Shown here: piece after piece, positions 61,268 through 64,000 of the stretch
How the letters are laid out: the number at the start of each line of letters is the position of its first letter
Numbering within the stretch: the stretch's first letter is position 1
Source of the DNA: Phallusia mammillata
Lineage: Eukaryota > Chordata > Ascidiacea > Phlebobranchia > Ascidiidae
Direction of reading: 5' to 3'
NCBI GenBank assembly: GCA_003260075.1
Contig: QLIY01000340.1
Location: 61,906 to 125,905 of the forward strand
Length of the DNA: 64,000 nucleotides
Program-made: the position numbers and the translations under genes
Notes under the pieces: generated by a model
The model's input: the letters and a program-made list of their open reading frames with translations, nothing else
What the model was told of the DNA's origin: nothing
Databases searched by the model: none

Positions 61268-61936
61268 CAGTGCTCCGCAACCGGTGTGCCGCGGCACACT
61301 GGTGTGCCGCAAGACGATGCTGGGTGTGCCGCCGCAAAATCGTAACTTTTTGTTTTAAGTTTGTTTTTGTGTTATTTAACATCATAGCAAATGCTACAGT
61401 TCACAACACCAAACTAAAGCTACACTACTCACTACTCACTACACATTCATGTTTTATTAAGTCAGAATATACTTTATAATGGCTTAATGCAAAGGTCTCA
61501 AAACTCAGGTGGAATGCCCTGTCAGACCACCGATGACAAGAAACAATCATTCTTTATTAGTAATGAGCTAGAAATAAACGCGACGTTTTAATCGTATGAT
61601 GGAAATAGTCCCTCCTTTCGAAAATCAACAATTCCAATTGTTTTCACGTGTAGTAGTTAATTGTACTTCGTTTTTTTTTTTACTTTGCTACATACATTAA
61701 ATGGCGTAAACGCAACACATATTTAAGCACACAATATTTTTGTTCATATTACTTTTACAAAAAAGTTCCAACAATACGGCCCTTTACTAACGTAAAAAAA
61801 TGTTTTTGGCCCTCAAAGAAGTTTAAAAACTCTGGCTTAATGCTTTTTTTCAAATCGCATTTTTGGTTCGGGTGTGCCGCCGAACATTTGAAGCTTGTAT
61901 GGTGCGACGTGCGTGAAAAAAGGTTGCGGAGCACTG
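61268..61936. mobile_element. hAT-like element in the A2/B2 spacer, absent from unit 1
   Basis: Inverted ends CAGTGCTCCGCAACC and GGTTGCGGAGCACTG and duplication tcatagag/ttatagag. Unit 1 has one copy of the site near 47925. GTGTGCCGC motifs repeat inside. It carries a nested element at 61490-61834. Confidence 0.93.
61490..61834. mobile_element. hAT-like element nested in the 61268 element
   Basis: A perfect duplication gcttaatg at 61482-61489 and 61835-61842 flanks a 345-bp segment starting CAAAGGTCTCAAAACTC and ending GTTTAAAAACTCTG, imperfect inverted ends. Its removal leaves a 316-bp host element plus the site. Confidence 0.85.
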
Positions 61937-62509
61937 TTATAGAGCAAACAGAAAAACGATTGAATAGGTGGTTTATGCAATCGTGTCTAGCCTATGTTAC
62001 ACGATTTATGTTGCACAGTTGGGTCGCCCGTACTATACCGCTGGAGTAGTTTGGCATCAAAGTGTGATTTATTTTATCTGGCCGTAAAGTTGTGGGTGTA
62101 ATTTCCAAATTTAAAAATACTGGTAGAAATTTCGACTGTTAAGAGATTCAGTAAGTTTTAATAAAACGATTTGTATGCTTTGCCTGTTTAGTCATAAAGT
62201 TTATTTTTTATTGCTGGTGTTTAAACATCAGCAACGCATATAGCTTAATAACTGGCTCTTTCAATCGTCGAACATGTGTTTACAGAGTATTGTTTGCTCG
62301 GTTGACTTGCCCCAAAAGGTTCTATATGTTGACGAAGTTTTGAACTTTGTGCCTATATGTGAAAACGAGGGTGTGCTATTTGTACATTAATGATGTGTTA
62401 AACCTAAGATCGAGCGCAAATATAATGTAGTTTTGAGTTTCGAGTCGAAATTGTGCAAAATCATGTTTTTATGTTTTTGCATTTTGACAGAAGTAAAACT
62501 CACATCACA

Positions 62510-64000
62510 ATGAGTGAATGTCCAGTTGTAGAAACAAATCTTGGAAAGGTAAAAGGTCAGGTACTTGCCAAGCCTGAAGGAAACAATGCCAAGTGCGTCT
62601 ACTCTTACTCCCGAATTCCTTTCGCAAAACCGCCGATTGGCGAGTTGCGATTTGAGCCACCACAAAAGTGAGTAACAAATGTGTGCTTGTATTTGTTCGT
62701 AGTGTGATGTAGTTAAGTTTCACACAGTTTTGCATGTACTAAATTTTATGGGGATAATAATACAGTCAGTGTTTTTGTTGGTGGAGGTAAGAAGCTTTAC
62801 ATCTTAAACTCACGATTCCCTAAACACCTATATACGTTTTCAAACACTTCGTTGTGTGATCTGCAGCGGTTTAACCACCCCATTTGTCAGAATAGTCATT
62901 AAATAAATGCTGCAAACGTGGCGCGTTTACAAAAACAGCTAATTTTATTCAAGCTTTAACAACCTCGTGACCGTAATGTCACTCAAGTGCAACCTAAGTA
63001 GGTCTGCACTGCTCCTTTATAAAATGTTTGGTATATTTATGTGGCATGTCTCGCAGCAAACAAGCCCACTGAATTGACAAAAATTGTGATTTTGTGCTTG
63101 TAAATTGTGATTTTTAGCGCGGAAAAATGGAACGGAGTGCTTGATGCCACGAAAAGCATTCCAGTTCCATATCAAAAGTTAAAAGGCGTGAAAGATATGA
63201 CAACGGAGATCGTTTTTGTAAAAGTCGCCAATGAGGATTACACTTCGATCAGCGAGGATTGCCTTTACCTTAACGTTTTTACCCCCACAACAAACAAGAC
63301 TGCCAATTTGCCTGTGAGCTATTTGTCCGTTCCTATTATTTTGTTTGTGGAAATAAAACTCACGTACACCACTGAAGCTGAAAACTTTTTTTGTCAGAAA
63401 ACCAGCCGTTGGTTTTCGTTTACCTTTAAAATATTCTATTTTTATTGGAACCGCAGGTGTTGTTTTGGATTTTTGGTGGTGGATTTCAGATGGGAGGAAG
63501 CGTCTTTTTTCACGGTCAAGTTCTCTGCGGACTGAAGGACGTAGTGCTGGTTGTGCCGAATTACCGTGTAAACGCATTCGGGTTCTTGGATCTTGGCAAA
63601 ACATCCAAATGGACCGGAAACATGGGCCTGCATGACCAAATCATGGCACTAAAGTGAGTTTAGACATCAGCAATGAATCTTAGTTTACTTTGACCGTTTG
63701 TGTGGATAACAACTAAGCTTATCACTAGTGTTTGTTTTACTTTAGTACTTAACGGCAAATTTAGGCTTAGTTGCTTGTTGTATCACTCTAAAGCCGTATA
63801 CATCGATGACAAAGTTTCGCGTTTTTACGAAATCATGAACACGTTTCAAACATCATGTCGCTATTTCGCTTGTCATGTTTAATCAATCAGTAACTTTGTT
63901 TTAACAAACGCTACGTGGTATTTGCACCTGAAGCGAGTCTGTGTGCTTTTAAAATTTCAATCTTTGTGGATCTTACGGTACTGACAAAGTAAACTTCTTG
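62510..64000 (+). CDS. cholinesterase/carboxylesterase-like serine hydrolase, copy B2 (5' part only)
   Basis: The first three exons, 62510-62667, 63118-63313 and 63457-63653, are intact and have the same lengths (158, 196, 197 nt) as in the A genes. They encode 183 residues, starting MSECPVVETNLGKVKG without a signal peptide, through [11 protein letters not shown] and the oxyanion segment WIFGGGFQMGGS, to MGLHDQIMALK. The catalytic Ser, Glu and His lie in exons beyond the window. Exon 3 is uninterrupted, where B1 carries the 1.1-kb insertion, so B2 is the probable functional member of the + strand pair. Intron 3 runs to the window end. Confidence 0.9.

Larger units (their letters stand above)
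60982..62509. promoter_or_regulatory. divergent promoter region of esterase pair A2/B2
   Basis: The spacer between facing-away starts is enlarged by a 669-bp transposon. Without it the region aligns with 47655-48519, most tightly in the 120 bp before the B2 start. Confidence 0.45.
55881..64000. repeat. tandem segmental duplication, unit 2 (runs off window)
   Basis: Collinear with unit 1 from 41120. It contains esterases A2 and B2 and lacks most of the unit 1 transposons, but has its own at 58738 and 61268. Confidence 0.9.

Noticed and set aside
1..64000. CRISPR arrays, rRNA, tRNA, bacterial operons or phage genes
   Set aside because: No regularly spaced repeats, no recognisable tRNA or rRNA segments and no prokaryotic gene layout were seen. 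The multi-exon genes are eukaryotic. A reliable tRNA search would need a covariance-model scan.
1..64000. Spliced-leader RNA gene
   Set aside because: I looked for the Ciona leader sequence and did not find it in the window.

Overview
The window looks like nuclear DNA of a tunicate, most likely a Ciona species. This is inferred from AT-rich sequence, compact multi-exon genes with mostly 50-900 bp GT-AG introns, chordate-type genes (an Lhx1/5-class LIM-homeobox gene, an SLC26 transporter, TMEM263-like, a p66/GATAD2-like repressor), and bare splice acceptors a few bases before several start codons, as expected where a spliced leader is added in trans. No database was consulted, so the species call is inference.

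Layout: 1-2.3 kb holds the last exon of an unrecognised + strand gene. 5.4-9.05 kb is the six-exon Lhx1/5 gene on the - strand. 13.1-22.3 kb is a 15-exon SLC26 anion transporter on the + strand. 26.3-26.8 kb is a single-exon two-membrane-segment protein with PPxY motifs. 28.8-30.0 kb is a TMEM263-like gene. 32.7-36.8 kb carries two head-to-tail - strand genes, a p66/GATAD2-like zinc-finger protein and, upstream of it, a THAP-domain protein that ends in a retroelement-integrase zinc-binding-like segment. 38.1-40.7 kb is a + strand predicted pseudokinase fused to a TPR-like region, divergent from the THAP gene with an NRF-1-type site between them.

41.1-64 kb is a tandem duplication of a roughly 14-15 kb unit. 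Each unit is a head-to-head pair of cholinesterase/carboxylesterase-like genes. Both - strand members (43.1-47.65 kb and 56.8-61.0 kb) are intact nine-exon genes with a complete Ser-Glu-His triad. The + strand member of unit 1 (48.5-54.8 kb) is a pseudogene, broken by an insertion with an 8-bp target duplication inside exon 3, a nonsense codon and a frameshift. The + strand member of unit 2 (62.5 kb onward) is intact for its first three exons and runs off the window.

The spaces and introns are full of short non-autonomous hAT-like DNA transposons. About 14 have recognisable 8-bp target duplications, several have empty sites in the duplicated unit, and one is nested in another. No transposase gene was seen. 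Runs of pure G (10 to 93 nt, always on the + strand) and one 604-nt N gap interrupt the sequence. Comparison between duplicates suggests that at least some G runs replace real sequence, so they are probably assembly or base-calling artefacts.
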